Shown here: positions 16,015 to 30,302 of the stretch, in pieces | Position numbering within the stretch: the first letter of the stretch is position 1 | How the letters are laid out: each line of letters opens with the position of its first letter | From: Sphaerisporangium album | GTDB lineage: Bacteria > Actinomycetota > Actinomycetes > Streptosporangiales > Streptosporangiaceae | Length of the DNA stretch: 64,000 bases | NCBI RefSeq assembly: GCF_003323745.1 | Contig: NZ_QOIL01000002.1 | Span: 527,753-591,752, forward strand | Direction: 5' to 3' | Notes under the pieces: model-generated | What the model was told of the DNA's origin: nothing | Seen by the model: only the letters and a program-made list of their open reading frames with translations | The model's database searches: none | Position numbers and translations under genes: made by a program

Positions 16015-16452
16015 ACTTGTGGTCGGATGATTCACAACGCCTCTTGACGAACCCGCCAGGCTGTGCCCTTCGTCCCCCGGTGCCGTGACGCAGTCGTTAC
16101 CTTGCACGTTTCCGTCGAAACATTGCGGACACCGCGGCGTCATCCTAAGGTGTGGGCAGTTCCGCAGGACGAAACGACGCCCGCGCCGCGCCGGACCGGG
16201 CCCTCGGGGACAGGAGGACGCGCCTGTCCCCGAGACCCTTCCGCCCGGCACCGCGCCACGGCCGGGTGTCCGCAGGATGGGCTGTCTTCGCCGTGATGGC
16301 ATGTTGTGCGTGAGAGCGTGCCTATGGCGTGCGAGGCGAGACGTCGGCCTGGGAAGTGGCCTTGTGCGGGGAAAAGAGTCTCGTGTCACGCTCGGGCGAG
16401 TGCCGGATCTGGCAGCCTATGGCCACGTGGTCCCCGCCATCGAGAGGCCCCC
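16015..16452. other. 438-bp intergenic region with an isolated strong hairpin
   Basis: No convincing coding region lies between the LacI regulator and the acetyltransferase; the open frames here have poor codon bias. The one clear element is a perfect 12-bp stem, CTCGGGGACAGG (16203-16214) with its complement at 16223-16234 and an 8-base loop. No gene ends next to it, so it may close an unannotated small RNA or act as a 5' leader structure for the acetyltransferase. Confidence 0.6.
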
Positions 16453-17013
16453 ATGACGATCGAGTACGGTACGCGTCCCGCCTTTCCCTCCGAGGTCCGG
16501 CTGAGCGGGCATGGGCTGGTCCTGCGGGAGTGGACCGAGGATGACATTCCGGTGATGGCCCAGTTGTTCGACGATCCGGACGTGGCGTACTGGACGCCGC
16601 TGGCGAGCCCGTTCGATCTGGGGGCGGCGCGCCGCTATCTGGAGGCCGCCCGGCGGTCGCGGGCGGCGGGGGAGCGCCTCAACCTGGCGATCACCACTGA
16701 CGGGGGCGAGGCCAAGGGCGAGATCCTGCTGAGCCGGGTGGGCTGGGGCGCGGGGACCGGCAGCATCGGCTACGCCGTCGGCGCCGCCCACCGGGGGCGG
16801 CGGCTGGCGGTGCGCGCCGTCACGATGATGGTGGAGTTCGCCCACTCCTCCGCGGGGCTCACCCACGTGTACCTGGAGATCGAGAACGAGAACGAGGCGA
16901 GCGTGCGGGTGGCCCGCGCGGCCGGGTTCGGCCTCACCGACGCCCCGCCCACGGTCCTGGAGGAGAAGGGCCGGAGGCTGAGCCTCCGGACCTGGGCCCA
17001 CATCGGCACCTGA
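16453..17013 (+). CDS. GNAT-family N-acetyltransferase (RimJ/RimL type)
   Basis: This 186-residue cytosolic acetyltransferase uses acetyl-CoA. The N-terminal strand RLSGHGLVLREWTEDDIPVM is typical of the RimJ/RimL branch. The acetyl-CoA pyrophosphate loop (Q/R-x-x-G-x-G/A) is seen as HRGRRLAVRAV, and the C-terminal part has the motif TYLEIENENEAS-like sequence HVYLEIENENEASVRVARAA. The acceptor may be a protein N-terminus or a small molecule; sequence does not decide. The ATG is chosen because GAGAGG lies just upstream and the domain begins there. It is a single-gene unit converging on the IscA-like gene. Confidence 0.88.
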   Translation: MTIEYGTRPAFPSEVRLSGHGLVLREWTEDDIPVMAQLFDDPDVAYWTPLASPFDLGAARRYLEAARRSRAAGERLNLAITTDGGEAKGEILLSRVGWGAGTGSIGYAVGAAHRGRRLAVRAVTMMVEFAHSSAGLTHVYLEIENENEASVRVARAAGFGLTDAPPTVLEEKGRRLSLRTWAHIGT

Positions 17014-17052
17014 CGTGCCCGTCCGGGGGGAGGGCCGGTGTGGTGGGGCGGG

Positions 17053-17337
17053 TCAGTGCGGCTGGTCCTCCACGTGGAACGAGATTCCGCCCTGGTCGTC
17101 GATGTTGGCGTCGAGGGCCTTGTCCTCGAGCACGGACGCCGCCACAGGGTCGAGGTAGACCTTGGCCCCTTCGCTCTCGACCACCTTGTCGGTGGTCTCG
17201 GGCCCTTCCGCGACGGAGAGCATCAGCGAGCCCGCGTCGTCGCCCTGGGACGAGATGCGGATGCCCTTGTCGGTCGACTCGGACTGGGCGTTGAGGTCCC
17301 GGATCACCTTGGCGGCGGTGTCTGTCAGCGTGAGCAT
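17053..17337 (-). CDS. HesB/IscA-like protein lacking cluster cysteines
   Basis: This 94-residue protein has the A-type iron-sulfur carrier fold, with LTDTAAKVIRDLNAQ at the start and KVYLDPVAASVLEDKALDAN in the middle. A-type carriers such as ErpA and IscA bind clusters with three cysteines (one mid-protein, two in a C-terminal CGC). None is present here; the whole protein has no Cys. It therefore probably does not carry a cluster. This cysteine-free form is common in actinomycetes, and its role is unknown. The ATG has GAGGAGA 7 bases upstream. Confidence 0.7.
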   Translation of the reverse strand: MLTLTDTAAKVIRDLNAQSESTDKGIRISSQGDDAGSLMLSVAEGPETTDKVVESEGAKVYLDPVAASVLEDKALDANIDDQGGISFHVEDQPH

Positions 17338-17700
17338 TGCGTCTCCTCGCCAGGGTTGACGTGTTCCAACAGTTCGGCCTTTGCCTCCCATGAAGGCGAT
17401 AAACCGTTCTGTTTGATTCTGCGGGTCGAATCTCGCTAAGGATCCGTTGACGCCTCGTTGGCCTGATCTCCGGACACCCGTCGTCCCAGGGCCAGGCGGC
17501 ACTCACGAGGACGCCCGGCCCGGCGGCGGGGGGACGGTGTGATCAGGCCCGGTGGCCGCCGGGTGAACGGGAAGGGCCTCTTCGGCGACACACCCTCCGG
17601 CTACGCGGCGAAGGCATGGCGCGGCCCTGCGCGGAGGGTCATAGTGGAGCGGCGGGACGTAACCCGATCCCTGTCCCGCACCGGAGGGGCGGGAGCGGTG
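17338..17700. other. 363-bp divergent intergenic region
   Basis: The region lies between the divergent IscA-like and nuclease-like genes and should contain both promoters. It is AT-richer around 17390-17450. The frame upstream of the nuclease start stays open, but its codon bias is poor, so I left it untranslated. I saw no clear RNA structure or repeat. Confidence 0.5.
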
Positions 17701-18651
17701 ATGGTCGTCGTCGGCACGTGGAACCTGGAGAATCTGTACCGTCCGGGCGGTGAGTTCGGGCCGCGCGACGAGACGGCCTACAAGGCCAAGATCAAGGCCC
17801 TCGCCGCCACGATCAACGGCTTCGCCCCCGACGTGCTCGGCGTCCAGGAGGTCGGCCACCCCGAGGCGCTGGCCGACCTGACCGACGCGCTCGGCGGCGA
17901 ATGGCACGTCGCGCTGTCACGCCACCCCGACGCCCGGGGCATCCGCGTCGGCGTGATCAGCCGGCTGCCGCTCACGGCGACGGCGGAGGTGAGCGCCTTC
18001 ACCGCGCCGCTGGCGGCCGTGCAGCACGACGACGACGGTCCCGGCACCGACCAGACCAGCCGCGGCATGATCGCCGTCCAGGTGGACCCGGCCCCCGGCG
18101 TCACGCTGGACGTCGCCGTCTGCCACCTGAAGTCCAAGCTGCTCAGCTTCCCCGGGGGCAGGTTCGCGGCCCGCGACGAGGGGGAGCGGGCCAGGTACGG
18201 CGCGTACGCGCTGTACCGGCGGGCGGCGGAGGCGACGACGTTGCGCGGCCTCGCCGACTCGCTGGTCGCCGGGCACGGGCAGCGGCGGGCGGTCGTCGTG
18301 GTCGGCGACTTCAACGACGAGCCGCAGGCCGCCACCACGCAGATCGTGCTCGGGCCGCCCGGGTCCGAGCTGGGCACGCCGGGCGCGCTCCGCCCGGACA
18401 GGGGCGACGCCTGGCGGCTGTGGAACCTCGCCACGCTGATCATGCCCGAGAACGAGCGGTACTCGCGGATCCACAACGGCAAGGGTGAGCTGATCGACCA
18501 CATCCTGGTGAGCCGGGCGCTGATCGAGAAGGTCGGCGAGATGCGGTCGGTGGTCGGCCACGGCCTGCCCTCGATCACCGAGGACCCGAACGCCCGCCGC
18601 GACGCCGCCGACTCCGACCACGCCCCGCTCTTCGCCCGCCTCGACCTCTGA
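17701..18651 (+). CDS. endonuclease/exonuclease/phosphatase-family hydrolase
   Basis: This 316-residue metal-dependent hydrolase has the exonuclease III / DNase I / inositol-polyphosphate phosphatase fold. Conserved elements appear in order: VGTWNLENL near the start (metal-binding Asn), VLGVQEVG near residue 44 (metal-binding Glu), VVVVGDFNDEPQA near 200 (catalytic Asp-Asn) and AADSDHAPLFARL at the end (catalytic Asp-His). No signal peptide or membrane helix is seen. The start is the ATG with GGGAG 7 bases upstream. Substrate (nucleic acid or phosphoester) is undecided. A strong hairpin separates it from the convergent alpha-amylase. Confidence 0.85.
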   Translation: MVVVGTWNLENLYRPGGEFGPRDETAYKAKIKALAATINGFAPDVLGVQEVGHPEALADLTDALGGEWHVALSRHPDARGIRVGVISRLPLTATAEVSAFTAPLAAVQHDDDGPGTDQTSRGMIAVQVDPAPGVTLDVAVCHLKSKLLSFPGGRFAARDEGERARYGAYALYRRAAEATTLRGLADSLVAGHGQRRAVVVVGDFNDEPQAATTQIVLGPPGSELGTPGALRPDRGDAWRLWNLATLIMPENERYSRIHNGKGELIDHILVSRALIEKVGEMRSVVGHGLPSITEDPNARRDAADSDHAPLFARLDL

Positions 18652-18660
18652 CGGACGCGG

Positions 18661-18701
18661 GCCGGCCGGAGACGCGCCCTCCCAGGCGGCCTCCGGCCGG
18701 C
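18661..18701. terminator. bidirectional terminator
   Basis: A perfect 11-bp stem (GCCGGCCGGAG at 18661-18671, CTCCGGCCGGC at 18691-18701) lies between the convergent hydrolase and alpha-amylase genes. Confidence 0.7.
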
Positions 18702-18711
18702 GCGCCCGATG

Positions 18712-20466
18712 TCAGCGCCAGGTGTCGTTCCTGGTCGCGGTGCCGGTCGAGGGGGTGGTGAAGGCGCGGTTCGGGTCGCTCTCCCAGGTGACCGAGCCGT
18801 CGGAGTTCTTCTTGATGTACTTGTACTGGATCGCGGTGCCGGCGGGGAGGTTCACCGTCGCGCGCCAGATCGGATAGGTCGCCGAGGACAGCGGCACGGC
18901 GCTCGCGGGTGCCCAGGACCCCAGCTCGGGGACGTTGCCGACGACGAAGACGTTCTGCCCCCAGCTGGTCGTCACGTCGGCGTTGAAGGACGTCGCGATC
19001 GACGTGGACGGGGGCGGCGTGCCGCCGACGCGGATGGCGACGGCCGCCTTGGGCGGGACGGTCACGGTCGCCGTGCCGCCGGAGTTCACGGTCACGGTGC
19101 CGCCGCCGGTCAGGTTGGCGTAGGTCCCCGCGGCCAGGCCGGTGGAGAACGCGCCGGTGTGGGAGCCGGTGCCGTTGTTGATGGCCACCCAGCCCGTGGA
19201 GCCCCGGCTGAAGGCGATCACGCTGGAGCTCGGCGCGCTCCAGTTGGCCACGGACGTGCCCCTGACCGCGTTGCGGAAGCCCACCATGCCGTTGATCGCG
19301 GAGTCGCGGTGCAGGCAGGTCCAGCCCGAGCAGTTCGCCGCGGTGACGTACCCGTTGCCGTCGGAGGGCGGGGAGGCGTCGTTGTCGGTGAAGGTGAAGC
19401 CGTCGTAGATCTGCGGCGTCCCGTGGTTCCAGGCGAGCTGGAAGATGTTGGCCAGGGTGTAGGTCGCGCCGCTCTTGTAGGTGAGGGTCGAGCCGTTGCG
19501 CTCGGTGTCGTGGTTGGTGACGAAGGTGACGGCCTTGGCGCTCGGCTGCATGCCGCCCCACGAGGCCCCGAAGGTCTGCAGCTCGGAGATGTTGCCCTCG
19601 AACTTCTGCTTCAGGTACCGCCCGTACTGGAAGTCCATCACGTCGCCGAGCCCGGTGTACTGGCTCGGCTGCACGGCCTCCCCGGCGCCGTAGATGACCT
19701 CCTGGAAGATGTACGGCGACCCGGTGACCTGGCCGTAGATCGCCGACAGGTCGGCGGGGCTCATGTGCTTGACCGCGTCCACGCGGAACCCGTCCACGCC
19801 GAGGGAGATCAGGTCGTTGAGGTAGGCGGCGATGCGGGAGCGCACGTAGCTCGCGCCCGTGTCCAGGTCGGCGAGCCCGACGAGCTCGCAGCGCTGCACG
19901 TTGTTCGCGCTGCCCGCGTAGTCGGCGTCGTGGATGGTGTTGTCGGAGTTGCCGCAGGCGGCCGGGTAGTAGTGGAAGTCGGGGGACGAGTACGTGCCGG
20001 GATAGGTGTACTTGGTGAAGCTCTTGCCGCCGTAGGACGTCGCGCCCTGGCCGGTCATGTGGTTGATGACCGCGTCGGCGTACACCTTGACCCCGGCGGC
20101 GTGGCAGGCCTGCACCATCGCCTGGAAGCGGGCCCGGTTGCCGAGGCGGCCGGCGATGTCGTAGGCGGCGGGCTGGTAGAGCTCCCACCAGGAGTGGACG
20201 CCGGACCGCTTCAGCGAGTCCTGCGGCGGCGAGACCTGCACGCCGCCGTACCCCGCCGGGCCGAGGACGTTGGTGCACTCGGCCGACACCGAGTCCCAGT
20301 TCCAGGTGAAGAGGTTGGCGATCACGTCCTTGGAGCCCGGCGGGGCGGCCTGCGCGGGCGCGGCCGTCAGGGGGACGGCGAGCAGCGCGAGCAGCAGGGT
20401 GAGGACGGCGGCGAGGGTGACGGGCCGGGCGGGTGGGGTGAGGGGAGGGGATTTGTAGGATCTCAC
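18712..20466 (-). CDS. secreted GH13 alpha-amylase with CBM20
   Basis: This 584-residue extracellular endo-alpha-1,4-glucanase cleaves starch. A signal peptide (TLAAVLTLLLALLAVPLTAA, then PAQA) is followed by the GH13 barrel. Catalytic residues are Asp230 (GFRVDAVKH), Glu256 (IFQEVIYG) and Asp320 (TNHDTE). A C-terminal starch-binding CBM20 spans about residues 485-584 and ends NRAFTTPSTGTATRNDTWR, with WGQNVFVVGNVPELGSW as its typical core. The GTG start has GGAGG 6 bases upstream. It follows the amylase-pullulanase gene with a hairpin between them, so it may be expressed by read-through. With its neighbours it completes extracellular starch breakdown. Confidence 0.96.
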   Translation of the reverse strand: MRSYKSPPLTPPARPVTLAAVLTLLLALLAVPLTAAPAQAAPPGSKDVIANLFTWNWDSVSAECTNVLGPAGYGGVQVSPPQDSLKRSGVHSWWELYQPAAYDIAGRLGNRARFQAMVQACHAAGVKVYADAVINHMTGQGATSYGGKSFTKYTYPGTYSSPDFHYYPAACGNSDNTIHDADYAGSANNVQRCELVGLADLDTGASYVRSRIAAYLNDLISLGVDGFRVDAVKHMSPADLSAIYGQVTGSPYIFQEVIYGAGEAVQPSQYTGLGDVMDFQYGRYLKQKFEGNISELQTFGASWGGMQPSAKAVTFVTNHDTERNGSTLTYKSGATYTLANIFQLAWNHGTPQIYDGFTFTDNDASPPSDGNGYVTAANCSGWTCLHRDSAINGMVGFRNAVRGTSVANWSAPSSSVIAFSRGSTGWVAINNGTGSHTGAFSTGLAAGTYANLTGGGTVTVNSGGTATVTVPPKAAVAIRVGGTPPPSTSIATSFNADVTTSWGQNVFVVGNVPELGSWAPASAVPLSSATYPIWRATVNLPAGTAIQYKYIKKNSDGSVTWESDPNRAFTTPSTGTATRNDTWR

Positions 20467-20500
20467 GTGGGGCCTCCAGCTTGGATGGATGCGAACCCGT

Positions 20501-20532
20501 GCCGGGCCGGGTGCGGCAACACCCGGCCCGGC
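20501..20532 (-). terminator. hairpin between pullulanase and alpha-amylase
   Basis: A perfect 13-bp stem (GCCGGGCCGGGTG at 20501-20513, complement at 20520-20532) has a 6-base loop. Only 34 bp separate it from the amylase start, so either the amylase promoter overlaps it or the amylase depends on read-through past it. Confidence 0.7.
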
Positions 20533-20564
20533 GGTGTGCCCCCCGGTCAGGGGGGTGGTGCGCC

Positions 20565-26432
<5,868 letters not shown>

Positions 26433-27004
26433 CAGGGGCCTCCACGGGTTGGTGTATTTCACGGGTGTTGCCCGGAAATTACTCACAACCTCCGATCTAT
26501 GCAATGCCTTACTGAAATTTCCAGCAACTATCCAATCGGCATGCTTCGAGGATCATGGTGGCCGGTGTCGCTGTCAGGCGGTTACCTCGTTCGGTGATTT
26601 ACTGACCACGGATGGCGAGGGTTTCGGCCCGCCTCAAAGCGGTATCGATGCCGGGTTCTCTATGAGATGCGAACTAAAATGCTATATGTCTTCTTTGGTG
26701 GGATAAATGGTGATTTGGGGCTTTGGCGGCAGCCGCTGGTCCTCAAGGCGTGGCGTCCTCCGACCTGCCGGGGACGCTATCCCCGGCGCGCGCTGCCGGG
26801 AACGCCCGGCTCCGGCCCGTTCCGCGCCCTCCACCGCTGCCGCACCGACACCCCGCCCCGCCCGTACTGCGCCTTCCGCCGCCCCAGATGACCCCGCGGC
26901 CTGACCGACCGGAGCGAGGTCACCGGTGCCGAACCACCCGTCCCCAGGCGCGGCCACTCCGGCCACTCCTCCACCCCGTCGGCGGCTGATCTGTTCACGC
27001 CGGC
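26433..27004. other. 572-bp intergenic region, AT-rich promoter region for the pullulanase
   Basis: No gene is supported here. The part nearest the pullulanase (26480-26560) and the stretch 26640-26720 are much AT-richer than the rest. The first contains GAAATTTC (a perfect 8-bp palindrome) and TTGGAT, TTGCTG and TTGCAT hexamers on the minus strand. They fit a promoter and operator, but I cannot place a unique -35/-10 pair. From 26760 to 27000 I see nothing specific. Confidence 0.45.
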
Positions 27005-27057
27005 CGGGGACCGGCCCATGCGCGCCGGGGGTGGGCGCATGGTTCGGCCGGTCCCCG
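27005..27057 (-). terminator. large hairpin after the papain-fold hydrolase gene
   Basis: The outer stem CGGGGACCGGCC (27005-27016) pairs with GGCCGGTCCCCG (27046-27057). The inner stem CATGCGC (27017-27023) pairs with GCGCATG (27035-27041), with a 4-base bulge. It starts 14 bases after the stop of the gene at 27072. Confidence 0.75.
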
Positions 27058-27071
27058 AAGCCTTGCGGGTG

Positions 27072-27755
27072 TCAGTCCGTCCCGGAGGCCCTGCGGCCGG
27101 AGGGGCGGGCGTCCGGTGGGATGCGCACGGCGATCTCCCCGCCCAGGCGGGCCCCCTCCGAGAGGATGAGCTCGTCGCCGCTCCAGAACCGTCCCGGGTC
27201 GTACCAGTTGAGCTTGCGCCCGCCGGGCAGCAGCCCCATGTCCTCGTACGTCGCGGCCACGACCTCCGCGCAGTACGCCGTCTCCAGCGCGGCGCTCGCC
27301 GCGCCCCGGCGCAGCAGCGGCACCCGCCCGCGCAGCCACCGGCCGGCCAGGCCCGCGGTGGAGGGGAACGGCGTGCCGTCCAGCCGCGCGATCGTCCGCA
27401 GCAGGGCGTCCTCCATCTCGCGCGTGACCGCCGGGTCGAGCTGCCGCAGCCACGCCCGCTGACCGTACCGGGTGGCCCACACGACCACCGCGTCCCGCAG
27501 ATCGTGCAGCTGCACCCCGCGCTGATGCGTGCCCGTCCACATGTCCGGCAGGGACTTGCCGAGCTCCGCGTGCCACATCAGCGGCGGCAGATCCTCGATC
27601 ACCACCGACATGCCGACGTGGTTCACCGGGCTGTTGGTCGTCATCTGGATGGCGCGATCCGGAACCGTGCGCCCCCGGAACAGCCAGACGTCACCGGTAC
27701 GCGTCAGTTCGATCGCCTCGTCGAGGCCGATGCTCCCGCCGGACATGCCGATCAT
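27072..27755 (-). CDS. permuted papain-fold (YiiX/NlpC-P60-superfamily) hydrolase
   Basis: This 227-residue protein has a likely circularly permuted NlpC/P60 fold, as in the YiiX/YaeF group. The catalytic His would be in SPVNHVGMSVVI (about residues 42-53), early in the sequence, and the catalytic Cys in YCAEVVAATYEDMGLL (Cys near 154), late in it. That inverted order is the mark of the permuted form. No signal peptide is visible, so it is probably cytosolic. Members cut amide or lipid-ester bonds; the substrate here is unknown. It is divergent from a 53-residue membrane protein only 17 bp away. Confidence 0.7.
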   Translation of the reverse strand: MIGMSGGSIGLDEAIELTRTGDVWLFRGRTVPDRAIQMTTNSPVNHVGMSVVIEDLPPLMWHAELGKSLPDMWTGTHQRGVQLHDLRDAVVVWATRYGQRAWLRQLDPAVTREMEDALLRTIARLDGTPFPSTAGLAGRWLRGRVPLLRRGAASAALETAYCAEVVAATYEDMGLLPGGRKLNWYDPGRFWSGDELILSEGARLGGEIAVRIPPDARPSGRRASGTD

Positions 27756-27772
27756 GCCAGTAGCCTAGGCAC

Positions 27773-27934
27773 ATGCGTTGGTGGAAGGTACTCGGATTGG
27801 CCGCTTTCGCGGGGGTCGCCGCGACCGGCGTGGTGATCGCCCGCGCCGAACGCCGCCGCCGCACCTACACTCCCGACCAAATCCGCACCCGCCTCCGCGA
27901 ACGCCACGCCGAGGCCGTGCGGGGCGAGCGGTAA
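27773..27934 (+). CDS. small single-span membrane protein
   Basis: This 53-residue protein has one N-terminal hydrophobic helix (VLGLAAFAGVAATGVVIA) followed by an Arg-rich cytosolic tail (RAERRRRTYTPDQIRTRLRER). Start MRWW and tail look like a small conserved actinobacterial protein, but I cannot name a function. Evidence for a real gene is the strong codon bias, the membrane-helix and basic-tail design, and a hairpin 6 bases after the stop. It is divergent from the papain-fold gene. Confidence 0.65.
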   Translation: MRWWKVLGLAAFAGVAATGVVIARAERRRRTYTPDQIRTRLRERHAEAVRGER

Positions 27935-27940
27935 CGCGAG

Positions 27941-27961
27941 GGCCCGCCCCTGATGCGGGCC
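27941..27961 (+). terminator. hairpin after the small membrane protein gene
   Basis: A perfect 7-bp stem (GGCCCGC 27941-27947, GCGGGCC 27955-27961) with a 7-base loop begins 6 bases after the stop codon. Confidence 0.6.
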
Positions 27962-28000
27962 GCAGCCGTCCGTATTTCATCTCTGGCTTTTTCTGCCATC

Positions 28001-28103
28001 TGAACGTAATCACGTTCATTTCGCCACGCGTGGACGTGGCCGCTGCCCATGTATGACAATCGGGCTTGCTTTCTGCCGTAACAGAGAAGTTCTCTAGAGA
28101 ACT
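28001..28103 (+). promoter_or_regulatory. two palindromic operator candidates upstream of the NB-ARC gene
   Basis: TGAACGT-aatc-ACGTTCA (28001-28018) has perfect 7-bp arms. AGTTCTCTAGAGAACT (28088-28103) is a perfect 16-bp palindrome ending 24 bp before the GTG at 28128. Both lie in AT-richer DNA where the promoter should be; a TTGCTT hexamer (28066-28071) lies between them. They differ in sequence, so two different regulators are likely. Confidence 0.6.
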
Positions 28104-28127
28104 CGACTGATGCCAGGAGTGGAGCCG

Positions 28128-30302
28128 GTGAGCGGAGCTGAGGGGAAAAAGGAAAATTCCAAGCTATTCGCGACACCAGCGGCAAATGAGGTCAGCGGTA
28201 CCGTCTCGGGCCCCGCCGTCCAGGCCCAGTCCATCCACGGCGACGTGCGGATCAACGTCGGAGCACGTCAGGAGACTCCACCACCCGCGCAGCTCGCCCA
28301 CGCGCCCGCCGTGTTCATCGGCAGGCACGCCGAACTCGCGCGGCTGGACGGATTTCTGGAAGGCCAAGAACATTCGCCCGATTCGCCGGCCCTCGTCGTC
28401 ATCGCCGGCCTCGGCGGCGTAGGGAAGAGCTCGCTGGCGTTGAAGTGGCTGCACGGTATCCGGCACCACTACGGCGACGGCCAGTTGTACGCAGATCTTC
28501 GCGCTTCCGCGCCTGATTCCCCTGTTTCACCCGGTGAGGTGCTGGAACGCTTTCTCCGGGCCCTCGGAATCGCCCCGCAGTACGTTCCCGCGGTCCTCGA
28601 CGAGCAGGCCACCTTGTTCCGTTCCGCGACCGCCGGGCGGCGGCTGATCATCATGCTGGACGACGCGTTCTCCGCCGCCCAGGTGCGCGCGGTCCTGCCG
28701 GCGTCCGGAGGAAGCCTCGTCGTGGTCACCACCCGCCGCAGGCTCTCCGGGCTGGTGGTGGACGGAGCCCGCGTCCTGGACCTGGATCCGCTCAGCCATG
28801 ACGACGCCCTCGGCCTGCTCGGCCGCATGGTCGGGACCGAGCGCACCCACGCCGAGCCCGAGGAGGCCCGCGAACTCGTGACCCTGTGCGGGCGGCTCCC
28901 CATCGCGGTGTGCGCGTCCGCCGCCCGGCTGGCCCTGCGCCCGCGGTGGCCGATCAGGCGCCTGGTCGGCGAACTCAGCGGCGCCACCCGGCGGCTGTCG
29001 CTGATGAGCGCCGACGACGACATCTCGCCGCAGGCCGCGTTCGACGTCTCGTACGGCTCGCTCGGCGACGACGAGGCGAGGCTGTACCGGATGCTCGGCC
29101 TGCATCCGGGCGCGGACTTCGGATCCGGCGTGGCGGCCGCCGCGGGTGACATCGACCAGCCCGAGGCGTTCCGGCTCCTGGACGAGCTGGCCGGCGCGAG
29201 CCTCGTCCAGGAGGAGGGCGACGATCGCTTCCGCCTGCACGAGCTGCTCCGCCTGCACGCCCACGCGAAGGCGGAGGACATCGACACGGACGAGGAACGC
29301 CGGGCGGCCTTCACCCGGATCGCCCACTGGTACCTCCGTGCGGCCGTCGCCGCCGACCGCGTGGTGCTCCCCGGCCGCTGGCACGTGGGGCCGCTGTACG
29401 CGCAGGCCCCTCCCTCTTATGTCACCTTCGAAGAGCCCGCGCAGGCCCTGGACTGGCTGGAGTCGGAGCTGCCGAACCTGCGCGCGGTGGTGGTCGGCGC
29501 CCATGAGCGGAAATTGCACGATCTCGCCTGGTGGACGTGCGAATCGCTCTGGGCCGTCTTCCTCAACCGCAAGCATTACAGCACCTGGGTGGAGACCCAC
29601 GAACTCGGCCTGGCGTCGGCACGGGAGTCCGAGGACCCGCGTGCCGTGCCCCGGATGTTGCTCGCGCTGGCCACGGCCTACCTCAACCTGCAGGAGTTCC
29701 GGCGCGCGGCCGAGATGTGCCGGCAGGCCGCGGCTCTGGCCCACGCCTCGGGCCACGACCTGGGCGAGGCGTCGGCGCTGGACAGCCTTGGAGTGGCGCA
29801 CCTCGGCATGGGTGAGCCCGAGGAGGCCATGGCGCGGTTCGAGCAGGCCCTGGCCATCCACCGGCGGATCGGGCAGTCGCGGGGGGTCGCCCTGCTGACC
29901 CGCCGGATGGGCGAGGCCTCACGTGATCTCGGGCGGTACGACGAGGCGGTCCGATGGTTCCTCGACGCCTACTCCCTGTTCGGAGCCCTGTCCGAGCGCT
30001 ACAACCAGACGCGCGTCCTGAGCGGCCTCGGGCGGACTCATCTGCTGGCGGGCAGGCCCGCGGACGCGGTCGAGTCGCTGACCGAAGCCCTGTCCCTGGC
30101 CGAGGCCATCGGCGCCCGCTACGAGCAGGCGGACATCGGCTCGTCGCTGGCCGAGGCGCTCGCGCGGACGGGCGACCGCGCGGGGGCGCTGGGCCGGCTC
30201 GCGCGGGCCGCCGAGATCTTCACCGAACTCGGCGCACCTCGACGAGAGGACGTCCTGCGCCGCCTGGACGAGCTCGCGGGCGGCGGTCCTCGCCGGGCGT
30301 GA
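28128..30302 (+). CDS. NB-ARC/TPR STAND ATPase (NLR-like) with N-terminal amyloid-signalling-like motif
   Basis: This 724-residue protein reads as a signal-transducing ATPase. Residues 20-43 hold a Gly/Val/Gln motif (SGTVSGPAVQAQSI) like bacterial amyloid signalling sequences of RHIM type. The NB-ARC domain follows: Walker A GLGGVGKSS at 94-102, Walker B LIIMLDDA near 180 and sensor VVVTTRRR near 203, with a GLPL-like GRLPIAV near 262. A winged-helix region and then about six TPR-like repeats (roughly residues 470-710) probably sense a ligand. The GTG start has AGGAG 8 bases upstream. The 3' end overlaps the convergent gene at 30220 by 83 bp. A defence or cell-death role is inferred. Confidence 0.85.
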   Translation: MSGAEGKKENSKLFATPAANEVSGTVSGPAVQAQSIHGDVRINVGARQETPPPAQLAHAPAVFIGRHAELARLDGFLEGQEHSPDSPALVVIAGLGGVGKSSLALKWLHGIRHHYGDGQLYADLRASAPDSPVSPGEVLERFLRALGIAPQYVPAVLDEQATLFRSATAGRRLIIMLDDAFSAAQVRAVLPASGGSLVVVTTRRRLSGLVVDGARVLDLDPLSHDDALGLLGRMVGTERTHAEPEEARELVTLCGRLPIAVCASAARLALRPRWPIRRLVGELSGATRRLSLMSADDDISPQAAFDVSYGSLGDDEARLYRMLGLHPGADFGSGVAAAAGDIDQPEAFRLLDELAGASLVQEEGDDRFRLHELLRLHAHAKAEDIDTDEERRAAFTRIAHWYLRAAVAADRVVLPGRWHVGPLYAQAPPSYVTFEEPAQALDWLESELPNLRAVVVGAHERKLHDLAWWTCESLWAVFLNRKHYSTWVETHELGLASARESEDPRAVPRMLLALATAYLNLQEFRRAAEMCRQAAALAHASGHDLGEASALDSLGVAHLGMGEPEEAMARFEQALAIHRRIGQSRGVALLTRRMGEASRDLGRYDEAVRWFLDAYSLFGALSERYNQTRVLSGLGRTHLLAGRPADAVESLTEALSLAEAIGARYEQADIGSSLAEALARTGDRAGALGRLARAAEIFTELGAPRREDVLRRLDELAGGGPRRA

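Noticed and set aside
14914..16389. A 491-codon version of the second LacI regulator
   Set aside because: The extra N-terminal part has low coding bias and the LacI domain, -10 element and palindrome place the start at 15975.
16085..16456. A 123-codon plus-strand frame before the acetyltransferase
   Set aside because: It crosses the strong hairpin at 16203-16234, has a Cys/Arg-rich unnatural composition and runs into the acetyltransferase start in another frame.
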